Below are positions 17,908 through 26,309 of a stretch of DNA of 64,000 bases, piece after piece; positions within the stretch are counted from its first letter, which is position 1; each line of letters begins with the position of its first letter. The position numbers were made by a program, and so were the translations under genes. This DNA comes from JBBQVS01 sp964250805 (GTDB lineage: Bacteria; Chloroflexota; Ktedonobacteria; Ktedonobacterales; Ktedonobacteraceae): positions 8,936-72,935 of the forward strand of contig CAXUHG010000012.1 of the NCBI GenBank assembly GCA_964250805.1, written 5' to 3'. The notes under the pieces are model-generated. The model searched no databases. It saw only the letters and a list, made by a program, of their open reading frames with translations, and was not told the origin of the DNA.

Positions 17908-19065
17908 TCATTTCTTGAATGGCAGACTCAATCCGGGGTCTACATCGAGGTTAAGGCCGTGTCTCTCGCTCCTTGCGAGATGAAAAAACGCGGCTCCAGC
18001 GATCATTGCTGCATTGTCCGTGCAAAACTCAATTGGTGGATAGCGGAGTTGGACATGAAGCGGCTGCAACTCTTGCTCTATACGTTGCCGTAAACGAACA
18101 TTCGCGGCGACGCCACCCGCAAGAACTACCTGCTTCACCTGATACTCCTGAGCGGCAAGGCGCGTTTTTACCGCCAGTACGTCTACAATCGCCTCTTGAA
18201 AACTTGCCGCAAGCAAGGGAACACTGGTTGGACCAGCCTCAGCAATCTGCGTTCCCACCCGCGTATACCGACTTACCTGCTTGCCTTCATGTTGTGCGTT
18301 CTCAGTTGCGCCCTCCGCAAGATGCAACATGGCGGTCTTGAGGCCGCTGAAACTGAAATCGTAGGTGCCCCGCAACCATGCTCGCGGTAGGCGGTAAGCA
18401 GTATGGGCAAGTGCGGCGGGACGATGCTGCTGTAGCATCTCGTCTTCGGCCTGTTGCGCCGCCTTTTGAATCGCGGGGCCGCCGGGATAGTCAAGGCCAA
18501 GAATGCGAGCAACCTTATCGAACGCCTCACCCGCTGCGTCATCGCGCGTGTGTCCCAGCAATTCGTAGTCGCCATGCTCGCGCACAAGCACCAGTTCGCT
18601 ATGCGCCCCCGATACCACCAGACAAGTCAATGGAAAAAGTGGGTCGCCCTCCTGATAGCTCCAATTATTCTCGACTAGCGGTTGGGGCGCGACACCTCGT
18701 CGTAACCAGTTGGCATAGATATGAGCTTCAAGGTGATTCACACCGAGAAAGGGTAGGTTACGGGCAAGAGCCAGCGTCTTGCCAACCGTCAAGCCGACCA
18801 GTAGCGAACCTGCAAGTCCAGGGCCATAGGTCGCGGCAACTGCGTCTATCTCGTTCCATGAACACCCTGATTGCTCTAGCGCGGTCTCGACTACGGGAAG
18901 TGCCGCCGCCAGTTGTTGACGCGACGCCACCTCTGGCACAACACCACCGTAGCGATTGTGAATATCAATTTGTGAAGCTACAACGTTCGAGAGGAGCCAA
19001 CGACCATCTTTGACGATGGAGGCACCCGTTTCGTCGCATGAGCTTTCAATACCAAGTACGAGCAT
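17908..19065 (-). CDS. tsaD: tRNA N6-adenosine threonylcarbamoyltransferase TsaD
   Basis: A 385-residue member of the universal Kae1/TsaD family. It transfers the threonylcarbamoyl group from threonylcarbamoyl-AMP to A37 of ANN-decoding tRNAs. Visible motifs: LGIESSCDETGASIV at the N-terminus, NRYGGVVPEVASRQ, the metal-binding pair in VNHLEAHIYANWL, DDAAGEAFDKVARILGLDYPGGP, the GLKTAML strand and the C-terminal CTDNAAMIAGAA. It is somewhat longer than E. coli TsaD owing to polar insertions around residues 115 and 250. It clusters with tsaB, tsaE and rimI, which is the common bacterial arrangement. Confidence 0.97.
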   Translation of the reverse strand: MLVLGIESSCDETGASIVKDGRWLLSNVVASQIDIHNRYGGVVPEVASRQQLAAALPVVETALEQSGCSWNEIDAVAATYGPGLAGSLLVGLTVGKTLALARNLPFLGVNHLEAHIYANWLRRGVAPQPLVENNWSYQEGDPLFPLTCLVVSGAHSELVLVREHGDYELLGHTRDDAAGEAFDKVARILGLDYPGGPAIQKAAQQAEDEMLQQHRPAALAHTAYRLPRAWLRGTYDFSFSGLKTAMLHLAEGATENAQHEGKQVSRYTRVGTQIAEAGPTSVPLLAASFQEAIVDVLAVKTRLAAQEYQVKQVVLAGGVAANVRLRQRIEQELQPLHVQLRYPPIEFCTDNAAMIAGAAFFHLARSERHGLNLDVDPGLSLPFKK

Positions 19066-19083
19066 AGACCTTATTTATACCTT

Positions 19084-19722
19084 TTATTGAGACTCTAACT
19101 TCTGATAAAGAGTCGCTTTCAAATCCTGAAATCTCTGTTTATACGCAGGCGAATTGATTTCATCGGTCCACATAATGACCGCATCTTCCTGATTATCACT
19201 ATAATAGCGATGGCGCACACCGGCCTCGCGAAAGCCATATTTGCGATACAGATTTTGCGCGGTGTAGTTCGAGACACGAGCTTCGAGCGTGACCCATTTC
19301 GCACCAATGGTGTAGGCAATGTCAATCAAACTCACCAGCAGAAATTCGCCGAGGCCACGCCGCCGAAAACCTGGATGCGTCGCAATCGTCGTGATATGCG
19401 CCTCGTCAACCATCAACCACAGACCCGCGAAACCAATGATCGAGTCCAGTTCTGGCGATGGCGTACTGATGGTAGAGCGGCTAGGCAGCAGAGAGAGCGG
19501 AAACAGGCGACTTCTACGCGGCTTCTCGGCTTCCTGTGGCGGCACCGTTGCACGTTCTTCCGCGATAAGTTTGTCGCGCAAAACGATATAGTGCGCCCAG
19601 CGGTTATCTTGTAGCTCCTTACGATAGGCACTGGGCGGCCATGTCGATGGATAGGCTAGACGTTCGATCTCGACAACACGAGGCACATCGCTCATGGTCA
19701 TTTGGTCAATGGCGTACCGCAC
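19084..19722 (-). CDS. rimI: Ribosomal-protein-alanine N-acetyltransferase RimI
   Basis: A GNAT enzyme of about 212 residues that acetylates the N-terminal Ala of ribosomal protein S18. The GTG at 19722 is preferred: AAGGGA lies just upstream and the domain starts soon after (MTMSDVPRVVEIERLAYPSTWPP). Longer in-frame starts reach 19776 inside tsaB. The acetyl-CoA loop is HPGFRRRGLGEFLL, followed by EARVSNYTAQNLYRKYGF, the RimI signature. A polar insertion at about residues 60-90 (PPQEAEKPRRSR) lengthens it beyond the usual 150. It overlaps tsaB by 17 bases, so the two are probably translationally coupled. Confidence 0.92.
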   Translation of the reverse strand: MRYAIDQMTMSDVPRVVEIERLAYPSTWPPSAYRKELQDNRWAHYIVLRDKLIAEERATVPPQEAEKPRRSRLFPLSLLPSRSTISTPSPELDSIIGFAGLWLMVDEAHITTIATHPGFRRRGLGEFLLVSLIDIAYTIGAKWVTLEARVSNYTAQNLYRKYGFREAGVRHRYYSDNQEDAVIMWTDEINSPAYKQRFQDLKATLYQKLESQ

Positions 19723-20542
19723 CTTCTTCCCTTTCTGTACTACTTTGACCCGTAGGTCGCGGCGATGGAGAACCAAGCAGTGGTCGTTTTTTCGTACTTG
19801 TGGTGATTGAAGGACGCCGCAAGTAGAGCGGTTCGAGTAACAATGGGTCGTCTACTCTTCCCTCTTGCCAACGTTGAAAGGCAAGAGCGGCGAGTACACT
19901 AGCATGGCGTGTTGACTGCGCATTATTTACAAAGAGACTCTGTTCAGGTAGCTGCTCATAGAGTGCTTGCTGCGCCTCGCTACTTAGCTCGCCACAAAAA
20001 AGAATTTCCGGCTCTCGATGTCCTATTACTGGAATGCCCGTTGAGTTACGCGCCTGATCCTGTGCAAAGGCAGCCAGTTGCATAGGAGAGAAAATGCCGT
20101 AGTCGCCAAGTTGTCTCAGGACTCCACTTACACTTCGCCGATTCGTTATATGGGGTATGGCGCGATAACAGGCGGCGTATAATTCTGACCGCCCTGCCTC
20201 CATCACTGCACACAGAACGTGCGGCGATTGCTGTTGCTGTGCCGCGATGACATCGAGTGTACTGATACCTAGCAGTGGCTTTTGGAGCGTGAAGGCCAGC
20301 GTCTTCGCGGTTGCCAGTGCTACGCGTACACCATTGAACGAGCCTGGACCAGTCGCAACGGCAATACCATCTAACTCTGGCATAGCAATGTCGCATTCAC
20401 GTAGGAGACGTTGAATGCGTTCGAGCAACTCTACACTATGGTTATTGTTAATATGCCATGTGTATTCGCCGTATACATCGTCTTCAGAACAAAGGGCGAT
20501 GCTGGCACGGCGATTAGAAGTATCGAGAGCAAGTAATAGCAT
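19706..20542 (-). CDS. tsaB: t6A biosynthesis protein TsaB
   Basis: A 278-residue ASKHA-fold partner that dimerises with TsaD and bridges it to TsaE. It shows the TsaB start LLALDTSNRRASIAL and the signature IAVATGPGSFNGVRVALATAKTL (residues 60 to 82), then GISTLDVIAA. As in other TsaB proteins, the metal-binding His pair of TsaD is absent. The C-terminal 40 residues are low-complexity and basic (TTSTKKRPLLGSPSPRP) and overlap the start of rimI. It begins 3 bases after the tsaE stop. Confidence 0.95.
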   Translation of the reverse strand: MLLLALDTSNRRASIALCSEDDVYGEYTWHINNNHSVELLERIQRLLRECDIAMPELDGIAVATGPGSFNGVRVALATAKTLAFTLQKPLLGISTLDVIAAQQQQSPHVLCAVMEAGRSELYAACYRAIPHITNRRSVSGVLRQLGDYGIFSPMQLAAFAQDQARNSTGIPVIGHREPEILFCGELSSEAQQALYEQLPEQSLFVNNAQSTRHASVLAALAFQRWQEGRVDDPLLLEPLYLRRPSITTSTKKRPLLGSPSPRPTGQSSTEREEGAVRH

Positions 20543-20545
20543 AAA

Positions 20546-21160
20546 TTAACTGTTTTTCTGAAATTGCCGCAAGAGTTCGGAATAGTAGGCTCCCGTTGCG
20601 GTAAATAGGAAATCGCGCCCTGTCTCGCCATGCGGACTTATGTTAATAGTTAGCCGCTCAGGAACCCACAGGCCATCCGCTTTATCAGCCCACTCAACAA
20701 CGCACACTCCATTACTATCATAGAAGTAATCTTCAAATCCCAGGTCTATAATTTCTTCTGGCTCATCCAGTCGGTATAGATCGAAATGATAGAGCGCGAG
20801 CTTTGATGTTCGTGTCGTGCCATACTGTTTCTGAGTGGGCGTGGCTATCGAACGAGCAGAAGACGTGTATTCTTTCAAAAGCGTAAACGTAGGGCTGGTG
20901 ATTGTTTCAGTAATGCCCATACCCTGCGCTAAGCCCTGTGTGAAGGTCGTTTTCCCCATGCCAAGCTGCCCATTCAACAGAAGCAGTTCTCCGCCGCGCA
21001 CCAGTTCGCCCAGATGCACACCAAGGCTTTGCGTCTGAGCAGAACTGGAACTGACGATATGCAGTGTCATTACGTCTTCTGATTGTGTGCCCTCGGTCAC
21101 GATACTACCTTCAAACACAGTATACACCCCTACGTTTCGTTGTTTGTGAGCGTTCCCCAT
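20546..21160 (-). CDS. tsaE: t6A biosynthesis ATPase TsaE
   Basis: A P-loop ATPase that drives turnover of the TsaBD complex. Walker A is NGQLGMGKTTF, then TSPTFTLLKEY, FDLYRLDEPEEIIDLGFEDYF and VVEWADK, all TsaE hallmarks. The reading frame opens at ATG 21160. The conserved part starts at MTLHIVSSSSAQTQ (21070), and a GTG at 21100 with AAGG upstream is also possible, so the true N-terminus is uncertain by up to 30 residues. An insertion (SSARSIATPTQKQYG) between the Thr motif and LYHFDLYR lengthens it relative to E. coli TsaE. Confidence 0.93.
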   Translation of the reverse strand: MGNAHKQRNVGVYTVFEGSIVTEGTQSEDVMTLHIVSSSSAQTQSLGVHLGELVRGGELLLLNGQLGMGKTTFTQGLAQGMGITETITSPTFTLLKEYTSSARSIATPTQKQYGTTRTSKLALYHFDLYRLDEPEEIIDLGFEDYFYDSNGVCVVEWADKADGLWVPERLTINISPHGETGRDFLFTATGAYYSELLRQFQKNS

Positions 21161-21185
21161 TATAACACACCCACGCTACCTCTTC

Positions 21186-21680
21186 TCAACGAAGTTTCGA
21201 GCCACAACTGCGGCAGTAGAGCGCGTTGGTACGAACAGGTTGTCCACAGTGCGGACATGGCTGCATCTGTGCGGCTCCACTGGGTGTCTGCTGTTGTGGG
21301 CGTGTAGGTGGAACAGGTTGCGACACAGGCTGTGAGGTTGGGGGTGGCTCATAGTTCGTCGTCGGTGCTGGTGCGAATTGGTCGGCTGGGTACGACTCGC
21401 TTTTGATCTCTTGCAGTTGTGTCTCACGTTTGCGTGCATCAGAATCTAGCTCTTGAATGCTAGCACACAGGCGCGAGAGTTGTGCATCAGTTAATGCTCC
21501 CTGCTGATACAGGTTCATCGCCACAGTACCAAGTTCGTCCAGAAGCTTCTGTCTCTGCTCCCACAGTTTGTCTAGCTCCGTCTGTTTGCTGCGAAGGCGT
21601 AGCTGCTTCTGCGCCTCCCAGCTTGTGCGACTGACGGCGGTATTCATAAAGTTTTTCGCCGACTCTACAAAGTCACTCAT
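21186..21680 (-). CDS. Coiled-coil zinc-ribbon protein of unknown function
   Basis: A 164-residue protein. The ATG at 21680 follows GGAGG; longer readings to 21740 overlap yraN and lack a binding site. Layout: an N-terminal charged helical or coiled-coil part (about residues 1-90, rich in K, E, Q, L), a Pro/Gln/Thr-rich linker (about 95-135), and a C-terminal zinc ribbon CPHCG...CRSCG. This is the shape of small bacterial zinc-ribbon scaffold proteins. No enzymatic motif is present. It lies inside the t6A cluster between yraN and tsaE on the same strand; a link to tRNA modification is only suggested by position. Confidence 0.8.
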   Translation of the reverse strand: MSDFVESAKNFMNTAVSRTSWEAQKQLRLRSKQTELDKLWEQRQKLLDELGTVAMNLYQQGALTDAQLSRLCASIQELDSDARKRETQLQEIKSESYPADQFAPAPTTNYEPPPTSQPVSQPVPPTRPQQQTPSGAAQMQPCPHCGQPVRTNALYCRSCGSKLR

Positions 21681-21699
21681 TGTATGTCCTCCATTTATA

Positions 21700-22086
21700 T
21701 TATCCCTGTACGGCGTGTTGATACACGCGAATCTCTTCAAAACGCCCGCTTGCGCTCAGTTGGACGGCGACGACATCAATACGCCACGAGCACTCGGAAC
21801 AGGCGTGGAGGTCCAGATAGTAGGTCGCCACCTGCACAATTTTCTGCTGCTTGCGCGGTGTCACCGCCTCTTCCGGCAAACCATAAGTATTGCCTCTACG
21901 CGTCTTGACCTCGATAAAAACCAGGTCGCTGCCTTCTTCCGCAATCAGGTCGATTTCGCCATGCCGACAGCGAAAGTTGCGCTCTATGATAGAGTAGCCC
22001 TGTCGCGCTAGCTCCTCTGCCGCCAAACGCTCGCCGGTGCGACCAAGCCCTTGCCGTGCCGCCTTTGGCGTTTTAGATGTGCCCAT
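21700..22086 (-). CDS. YraN/UPF0102 family endonuclease-like protein
   Basis: A 128-residue member of the YraN family, which has a Holliday-junction-resolvase-like PD-(D/E)XK fold. It has RTGERLAAEELARQGYSIIERNFRCRHGEIDLIAEE and then VFIEVKTRRG, giving the family's E-x-D and E-x-K residues. Biological role in most bacteria is unclear. It is the first gene of the minus-strand cluster ending in the ROK kinase. Repeat A3 and the start of a divergent hydrolase lie just upstream. Confidence 0.92.
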   Translation of the reverse strand: MGTSKTPKAARQGLGRTGERLAAEELARQGYSIIERNFRCRHGEIDLIAEEGSDLVFIEVKTRRGNTYGLPEEAVTPRKQQKIVQVATYYLDLHACSECSWRIDVVAVQLSASGRFEEIRVYQHAVQG

Positions 22087-22195
22087 GCTATCTATCCCTA
22101 TTCCCTCTTCCTATTATTACGTAGTTTGTTTGTGGATGTTGTAGTATGTTGATTATACTCTTGCATGTACGAAGATGCATACAGTAACATAGTTG

Positions 22196-22384
22196 TAGGG
22201 ACCGATTTATCGCGTCCAGGGGGTGGGAGGGCACACGTCACCACACAGAATCGCCACCCACGCGTTGCCCCACCCCCTGGANNNNNNNNNNTCCCCGGCC
22301 CGGGGGGGGGCCCCCCCCCCCCCACCCCCCCCCCCCCCCCCCCCGCCGGCCCCCCCCCCCGAGGACGCGATAAATCGGTCCCTA
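22196..22384. repeat. Palindromic element A3 with an assembly gap in its core
   Basis: Left arm TAGGGACCGATTTATCGCGT (22196) and right arm GGACGCGATAAATCGGTCCC ending CTA at 22384. The left core has AGGGGGTGGGAGGGCACACG and CCCACGCGTTGCCCC, as in A1, A2 and A9. Ten N (22282-22291) and long C runs fill the centre and are unreliable. It lies between divergent yraN and the hydrolase; the ribosome-binding site of the latter starts directly after the right arm. Confidence 0.88.
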
Positions 22385-22401
22385 CCGAAGGAAGTGCAAT
22401 C

Positions 22402-23166
22402 ATGACAGGACAACTTGTTTTTATTCATGGCTCAGGTGATAGTGGGCGCATCTGGCGTTTCCAGCTTGAGCATTTCGGTTCACAGCACGCTCTCGCGCTC
22501 GATTTGCCTGGGCATGGAGGGCGACCCGATACGCTTTCAGCGGAGGCGACCGTTCAAGATTACACACACTCAGCCTACGAGATAGTAATGCAAGAGCTAC
22601 ATCTGTCGACGCCAATTATCGTCGGTCATTCGCTTGGCGGCGCGATAGCCCTAACGATGGCACTGGACTATGGCAAAGAGCTAGGTGGCATCATTTTAAT
22701 TGGTACGGGAGCGCGTCTGCGTGTCCTCCCTAGCATCCTAACAGACGCGAAAACCTCGCCAGAAGCGGCTCGTACTACGTTATCGAAGTTCGCTCTGTCA
22801 CCCACGAACGAAGCTACGATGACACAGAGCGTACTCAAAGAGCAGGATGCCCTAAGTTCAACCATTCTCTATCGTGACCTTGCAGCATGCAATATTTTCG
22901 ATATTATGTCACGGCTATACGAAATATCTTTACCTACTTTGATTATTTGTGGCGCGGAAGACCGTTTGACTCCTAGAAAGTACAGTGAGTACCTGCATCA
23001 ACACATTCCGCATTCGACGCTACAGATTATTGCAGAAGCTGGTCACTATGTAATGCGCGAACAGCCAGAGCGAGTAAATCAGGCGATTGAAGCTTGGTTG
23101 CAAGGTCATTTATCAGAGGATCAGGGCACCCGCAAGGGGATGCCCCTCCCATACGACGTGCTGTGA
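22402..23166 (+). CDS. Alpha/beta-fold hydrolase
   Basis: A 254-residue serine hydrolase. The ATG at 22402 follows AAGGAAG; the open frame continues upstream through repeat A3 but is not coding there. Oxyanion strand VFIHGSGDSG, nucleophile elbow IVGHSLGGAIAL, acid in CGAEDRLTP and base in EAGHYVM give a complete catalytic triad. The substrate is unknown. The last 13 or so residues (DQGTRKGMPLPYDVL) and the stop are encoded by the left arm of palindrome D1, so the native C-terminus has been replaced or extended by the repeat. Confidence 0.9.
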   Translation: MTGQLVFIHGSGDSGRIWRFQLEHFGSQHALALDLPGHGGRPDTLSAEATVQDYTHSAYEIVMQELHLSTPIIVGHSLGGAIALTMALDYGKELGGIILIGTGARLRVLPSILTDAKTSPEAARTTLSKFALSPTNEATMTQSVLKEQDALSSTILYRDLAACNIFDIMSRLYEISLPTLIICGAEDRLTPRKYSEYLHQHIPHSTLQIIAEAGHYVMREQPERVNQAIEAWLQGHLSEDQGTRKGMPLPYDVL

Positions 23167-23212
23167 TGTGCTATTTCGTGTATGGAAGGGCATCCCCTTG
23201 CGGGTGCCCTGG
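23122..23212. repeat. Palindromic element D1, forming the hydrolase 3' end
   Basis: CAGGGCACCCGCAAGGGGAT (23122) continues GCCC, and the reverse complement closes the element at 23211 with one or two mismatches and an inner CCATAC/GTATGG pair. The hydrolase stop at 23164-23166 lies in the loop. Fragments of the same family occur near 33474 and 34030. Confidence 0.85.
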
Positions 23213-23374
23213 CTTGGTTGATATCCCCCTCGACGCACTAAGCCTGTTCATGTTACAATGGCAAAAACACTTCCAGAGCAAACCTCTCATCCTAGGCACA
23301 GGAATAGAGTGCGGATAGAGCGTATTCGAGAATAGACGTAGCTGAAAGACGAACAGATTAGGAGAGAGATTGAT

Positions 23375-24136
23375 ATGTCAGGTCATTCAAAATGGGCACA
23401 AATTCGCCGTTCAAAGGGCGTGAACGATTCTCGCAGAGGACAGTTGTTTACCCGACTAGGCCGTGAAATCGTCGTCGCGGTACGTGAGGGCGGTGGTGGC
23501 GACCCAGATGCTAATTTCCGTCTCCGCATGGCGGTGCAACATGCGCGTGATGCAAACATGCCAATGGACAACATTGATCGCACCATCAAACGTGCCCTCG
23601 GCGGTTCGGAAGATAACAACCTTGAAGAGATTACCTACGAAGGTTACGGTCCTGGTGGAACGGCGATGCTCGTACAGACGCTGACCGAGAATCGCAACCG
23701 TACCGTTGCTGAGGTTCGCAACGCCTTCAACCGCAACGGTGGAAACATGGGTGAAAACGGGTGCGTTGATTGGCTGTTCGAGTCTAAAGGTGTCATCGAG
23801 ATAGACTTGCAGGGACGTGACCCCGACGAGGTTTCGCTAGAGGCACTCGATCTTGGTGCCGACGACGTAGAGCCACCAAATGCTGACGACGAAACGTTAA
23901 TTATCTACACTGATCCTACCGAGGTCGAGCAGGTCGGCAAGGCACTGGAAGAACACAACTACAAGGTACTGAAGTCCGAGGCAACGATGGTGCCTAAGAC
24001 CCGAATCGAGCTTTCTGATGAGAAACAGGCGCACCAGTTTATTCGCCTGACAGAGAAACTCGAAGACCTTGACGATGTACAGAACGTGTATTCAAATGCA
24101 GACTTCCCAGAGGAATTTGCATCCTCCTACGCGTAA
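23375..24136 (+). CDS. YebC/PmpR family regulator or translation factor
   Basis: A 253-residue member of the widespread YebC family. It starts MSGHSKWAQIRRSKGVNDSRRGQLF after GGAGAGAG, with the family hallmarks DANFRLRMAVQHARDANMP, YEGYGPGGTA, NRTVAEVRNAFNRNGG and DDVQNVYSNADF near the end. The family has been described as transcriptional regulators and, more recently, as helping ribosomes through proline stretches; nothing here decides between these. It is followed closely by ruvC, a common pairing in bacteria. Confidence 0.95.
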   Translation: MSGHSKWAQIRRSKGVNDSRRGQLFTRLGREIVVAVREGGGGDPDANFRLRMAVQHARDANMPMDNIDRTIKRALGGSEDNNLEEITYEGYGPGGTAMLVQTLTENRNRTVAEVRNAFNRNGGNMGENGCVDWLFESKGVIEIDLQGRDPDEVSLEALDLGADDVEPPNADDETLIIYTDPTEVEQVGKALEEHNYKVLKSEATMVPKTRIELSDEKQAHQFIRLTEKLEDLDDVQNVYSNADFPEEFASSYA

Positions 24137-24189
24137 CCTAGATGATATATACAATAAACGAGAACGGCGAGAGAAAGGAGGCAATGCGT

Positions 24190-24720
24190 ATGAGCAATAC
24201 GTCCAATCTCTCGCCTCCCCATCGGATTGCGCTAGGTATTGATCCGGGGACGGCTATTGTCGGGTATGCGGTAGTGATGGCGAAGGGCAGTGAACTGCAG
24301 ATGATTACCTGTGATGTTGTGACAACTCCTGCGAAAATGCCGCTCGCACAACGCCTACAAATTATTTATGAGAAGCTCAGCACAATTATCGCCACCTATA
24401 AGCCGAATGAAGCGGCAATGGAAGAACTGTTTTTCGCGAAGAATGCACGCACTGCGATGACCGTTGGTCAAGCACGCGGCGTTGCCATGCTTGCGCTCGC
24501 GAATGGTGGTCTCTCCGTCGCGGAATACACGCCAATGCAGGTCAAGCAGGCTGTGACGGGCTACGGCAGCGCGAATAAAGATCAGGTGGGAGAGATGGTG
24601 CGTATTCTACTCAAGCTCGACAAGGTGCCGCGACCAGATGACGCCGCTGACGCTGCCGCCGTTGCCATCTGCCACCTGAACACGCTACCATATCCCACCT
24701 TGCTTTCAGGTTTACGTTAA
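24190..24720 (+). CDS. ruvC: Crossover junction endodeoxyribonuclease RuvC
   Basis: A 176-residue Holliday-junction resolvase. The ATG at 24190 is chosen because AAAGGAGG lies 8 bases upstream; an ATG at 24184 and an open frame from 24142 are alternatives. Catalytic acidic residues are visible: Asp in ALGIDPGTAIVGYA, Glu in AAMEELFFAKNART, and the Asp pair in PRPDDAADAAAVAICH. With RuvA (25484) it processes recombination intermediates. The helicase gene ruvB is not in this window. About 760 bases separate it from ruvA, with a coiled-coil gene between. Confidence 0.95.
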   Translation: MSNTSNLSPPHRIALGIDPGTAIVGYAVVMAKGSELQMITCDVVTTPAKMPLAQRLQIIYEKLSTIIATYKPNEAAMEELFFAKNARTAMTVGQARGVAMLALANGGLSVAEYTPMQVKQAVTGYGSANKDQVGEMVRILLKLDKVPRPDDAADAAAVAICHLNTLPYPTLLSGLR

Positions 24721-24748
24721 TGAAGTATTCAGGGATGTAATAATACGA

Positions 24749-24901
24749 TTGAAAGGCAGACTTGCCTATGCCCTAAACATAAAGGACTCAAAAGTTAAAC
24801 TTCTAAAAGGCTACACCGAAGTCTTAGAACAATGGAATAGAAAGCAAAACAACACTAACGGTAAAAAGAAGACTAGCCGCAAAACTGTAGAGACAGCTTA
24901 G
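24749..24901 (+). CDS. Possible small ORF or gene remnant
   Basis: An open frame ending at TAG 24901 reads LKGRLAYALNIKDSKVKLLK, then GYTEVLEQWNRKQNNTNG and a Lys-rich tail. It has the amino-acid texture of a real C-terminus, but the only start is a TTG at 24749 with AGGGA 13 bases upstream. The frame is open upstream to within ruvC. It may be a 50-residue protein or the tail of a decayed gene. I do not recognise a family. Confidence 0.3.
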   Translation: MKGRLAYALNIKDSKVKLLKGYTEVLEQWNRKQNNTNGKKKTSRKTVETA

Positions 24902-24945
24902 AGTAAATATGCTAGAATACGGAAACGAGAGTGAAAATACTACGG

Positions 24946-24951
24946 TATAAT
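24946..24951 (+). promoter_or_regulatory. Possible -10 box before the coiled-coil gene
   Basis: TATAAT lies 52 bases before the ATG at 25003. No good -35 sequence is at the usual distance, so the site is weak evidence only. Confidence 0.35.
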
Positions 24952-25002
24952 AGCGGTTATAGATTGTGCTTAATTAGTTAGAGCTAAAGGACGAAACAAG
25001 CT

Positions 25003-25365
25003 ATGCCAACCCTTGAAGAACGACTACAAGCCCTCGAACAAGAGCACACTCAACTCAAGAAAACAACCGAGTTACAAACTATTGCAATAGGCGCATTAGC
25101 GAACAAATTCACATTGGAACAACTAAACGAGGAGTACAATCGAATTTTTGATGCACTTATGGCTCATGACCGTTTTACCAATGAACAACTTGCCGAACTG
25201 AGAGAACAACAAACCCAACAAGACGGTAAGATTGTCGGACTACAAACCGAAATGCGCCAGCGTTTCACCGAGCAGGACAACAAATTTGTCAGGTTGGAAA
25301 CCACACAAGCAGAACATACAACATTGCTTAAACAAATTCTCACACTCTTATCAGAAAGACAATGA
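25003..25365 (+). CDS. Small coiled-coil protein of unknown function
   Basis: A 120-residue, almost wholly helical protein. Heptad-like Leu/Ile spacing runs from LEERLQALEQEHTQLKK through RFTEQDNKFVRLETTQAEHT to LLKQILTLLSERQ. It has no Cys, no membrane segment and no signal peptide, and it is rich in Gln, Glu and Thr. The two stretches around NEEYNRIFDAL and LREQQTQQDGKIVGLQTEM suggest a multimeric rod. AAAGGA lies about 11 bases before the ATG. It interrupts the usual ruvC-ruvA neighbourhood. I do not recognise the family. Confidence 0.7.
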   Translation: MPTLEERLQALEQEHTQLKKTTELQTIAIGALANKFTLEQLNEEYNRIFDALMAHDRFTNEQLAELREQQTQQDGKIVGLQTEMRQRFTEQDNKFVRLETTQAEHTTLLKQILTLLSERQ

Positions 25366-25483
25366 AAAGTTGACAGCAGATAACAACGGACAACCACATA
25401 CATAATGGACGAGAAACCCAAAAACTAACAGGAGACAAGCATTATAAACAACACTAATACTCCCCCAGAAAGTATCTACTATA

Positions 25484-26074
25484 ATGATTACTGGTATTCA
25501 TGGAACGCTTGAAGCAAGTAAAGCCGATGCGGTTATTCTCCGCGTTGGAGGCTTCAGTATACGGGTGGCTGTTCCTTCCTCAGCATTAGCACGTCTGAAC
25601 GAGCAGGGAATGGAAGTCTCGCTCTACACGCATTTTCACATGCGCGAAGATGGTATCGCGCTCTATGGTTTTCTCGATGAGCAGGACCGCAACGCCTTCG
25701 AGCAGTTAATTGCGGTGAGCGGTGTCGGTCCCAAAGTAGCTCTCGCACTTCTGTCGGTGATGGATGCGCCAACGCTCTATAAAGCAGTCGCGGATGAAGA
25801 TGTACAACGTCTCGGCCTGGCTCCCGGCGTGGGCAAACGCCTTGCTTCGCGGCTAGTGCTTGAGATGAAAGTGAAATTGCCCACACTTCCAACAACAGGT
25901 GCGGTTGGAGCCACTGCTGGCAATAGAATTCAGACGGAGGTACTGGAAGCACTGCTAGGCTTAGGCTACTCTCCAGCAGAGGCACAGGCGGCACTTGCAA
26001 AGATTCCACAGGATCAGGCGATGACGCTTGAGCAGCAAGTAACGTTCGCCCTGCGCTCTTTTTCGCGCAAATAA
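25484..26074 (+). CDS. ruvA: Holliday junction DNA helicase subunit RuvA
   Basis: A 196-residue junction-binding subunit. It shows the N-terminal OB-like domain (MITGIHGTLEASKADAVILR, then GGFSIRVAVP), the acidic-pin region, two helix-hairpin-helix motifs (LIAVSGVGPKVALALLS and LGLAPGVGKRLASRLVLEM) and a C-terminal UBA-like domain (LEALLGLGYSPAEAQAAL) that contacts RuvB. Length and domain order are normal. The ribosome-binding site is poor. Palindrome C1 follows 45 bases after the stop. Confidence 0.95.
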   Translation: MITGIHGTLEASKADAVILRVGGFSIRVAVPSSALARLNEQGMEVSLYTHFHMREDGIALYGFLDEQDRNAFEQLIAVSGVGPKVALALLSVMDAPTLYKAVADEDVQRLGLAPGVGKRLASRLVLEMKVKLPTLPTTGAVGATAGNRIQTEVLEALLGLGYSPAEAQAALAKIPQDQAMTLEQQVTFALRSFSRK

Positions 26075-26119
26075 CCTTGTATAGTAGGAAGATATCAGAT
26101 TCCGTTGGAGGGAAGGAAC

Positions 26120-26211
26120 GGACGCCCACAAGGGGCTACCCTACTATATGACACTCTTGCGTGCTTCGCACGCTCTGGAAAGTATAGTAGGGTAGCCCCT
26201 TGTGGGCGTCC
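26120..26211. repeat. Palindromic element C1
   Basis: GGACGCCCACAAGGGGCTAC continues CCTACTATA, and its reverse complement closes at 26211 (GGGCGTCC). The loop has its own small hairpin GCGTGCTTCGCACGC. A second copy, C2, is at 62903 with the same arms except for CCC to CCT, changed on both sides. It lies after ruvA and before the ABM-like gene. Confidence 0.88.
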
Positions 26212-26309
26212 ATCGTATCTATACCTTTCTTGCTATTTTTGAACTGTATTGACCACAAGGGTCTTCATGTCCCTTATTTATTTAATAATATGAGAAAGAG
26301 TGTGAAAGT

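Noticed and set aside
22165..22401. N-terminal extension of the hydrolase frame through repeat A3
   Set aside because: The text is Pro/Gly runs from the repeat and includes N; the ATG at 22402 has a good ribosome-binding site and starts the fold.
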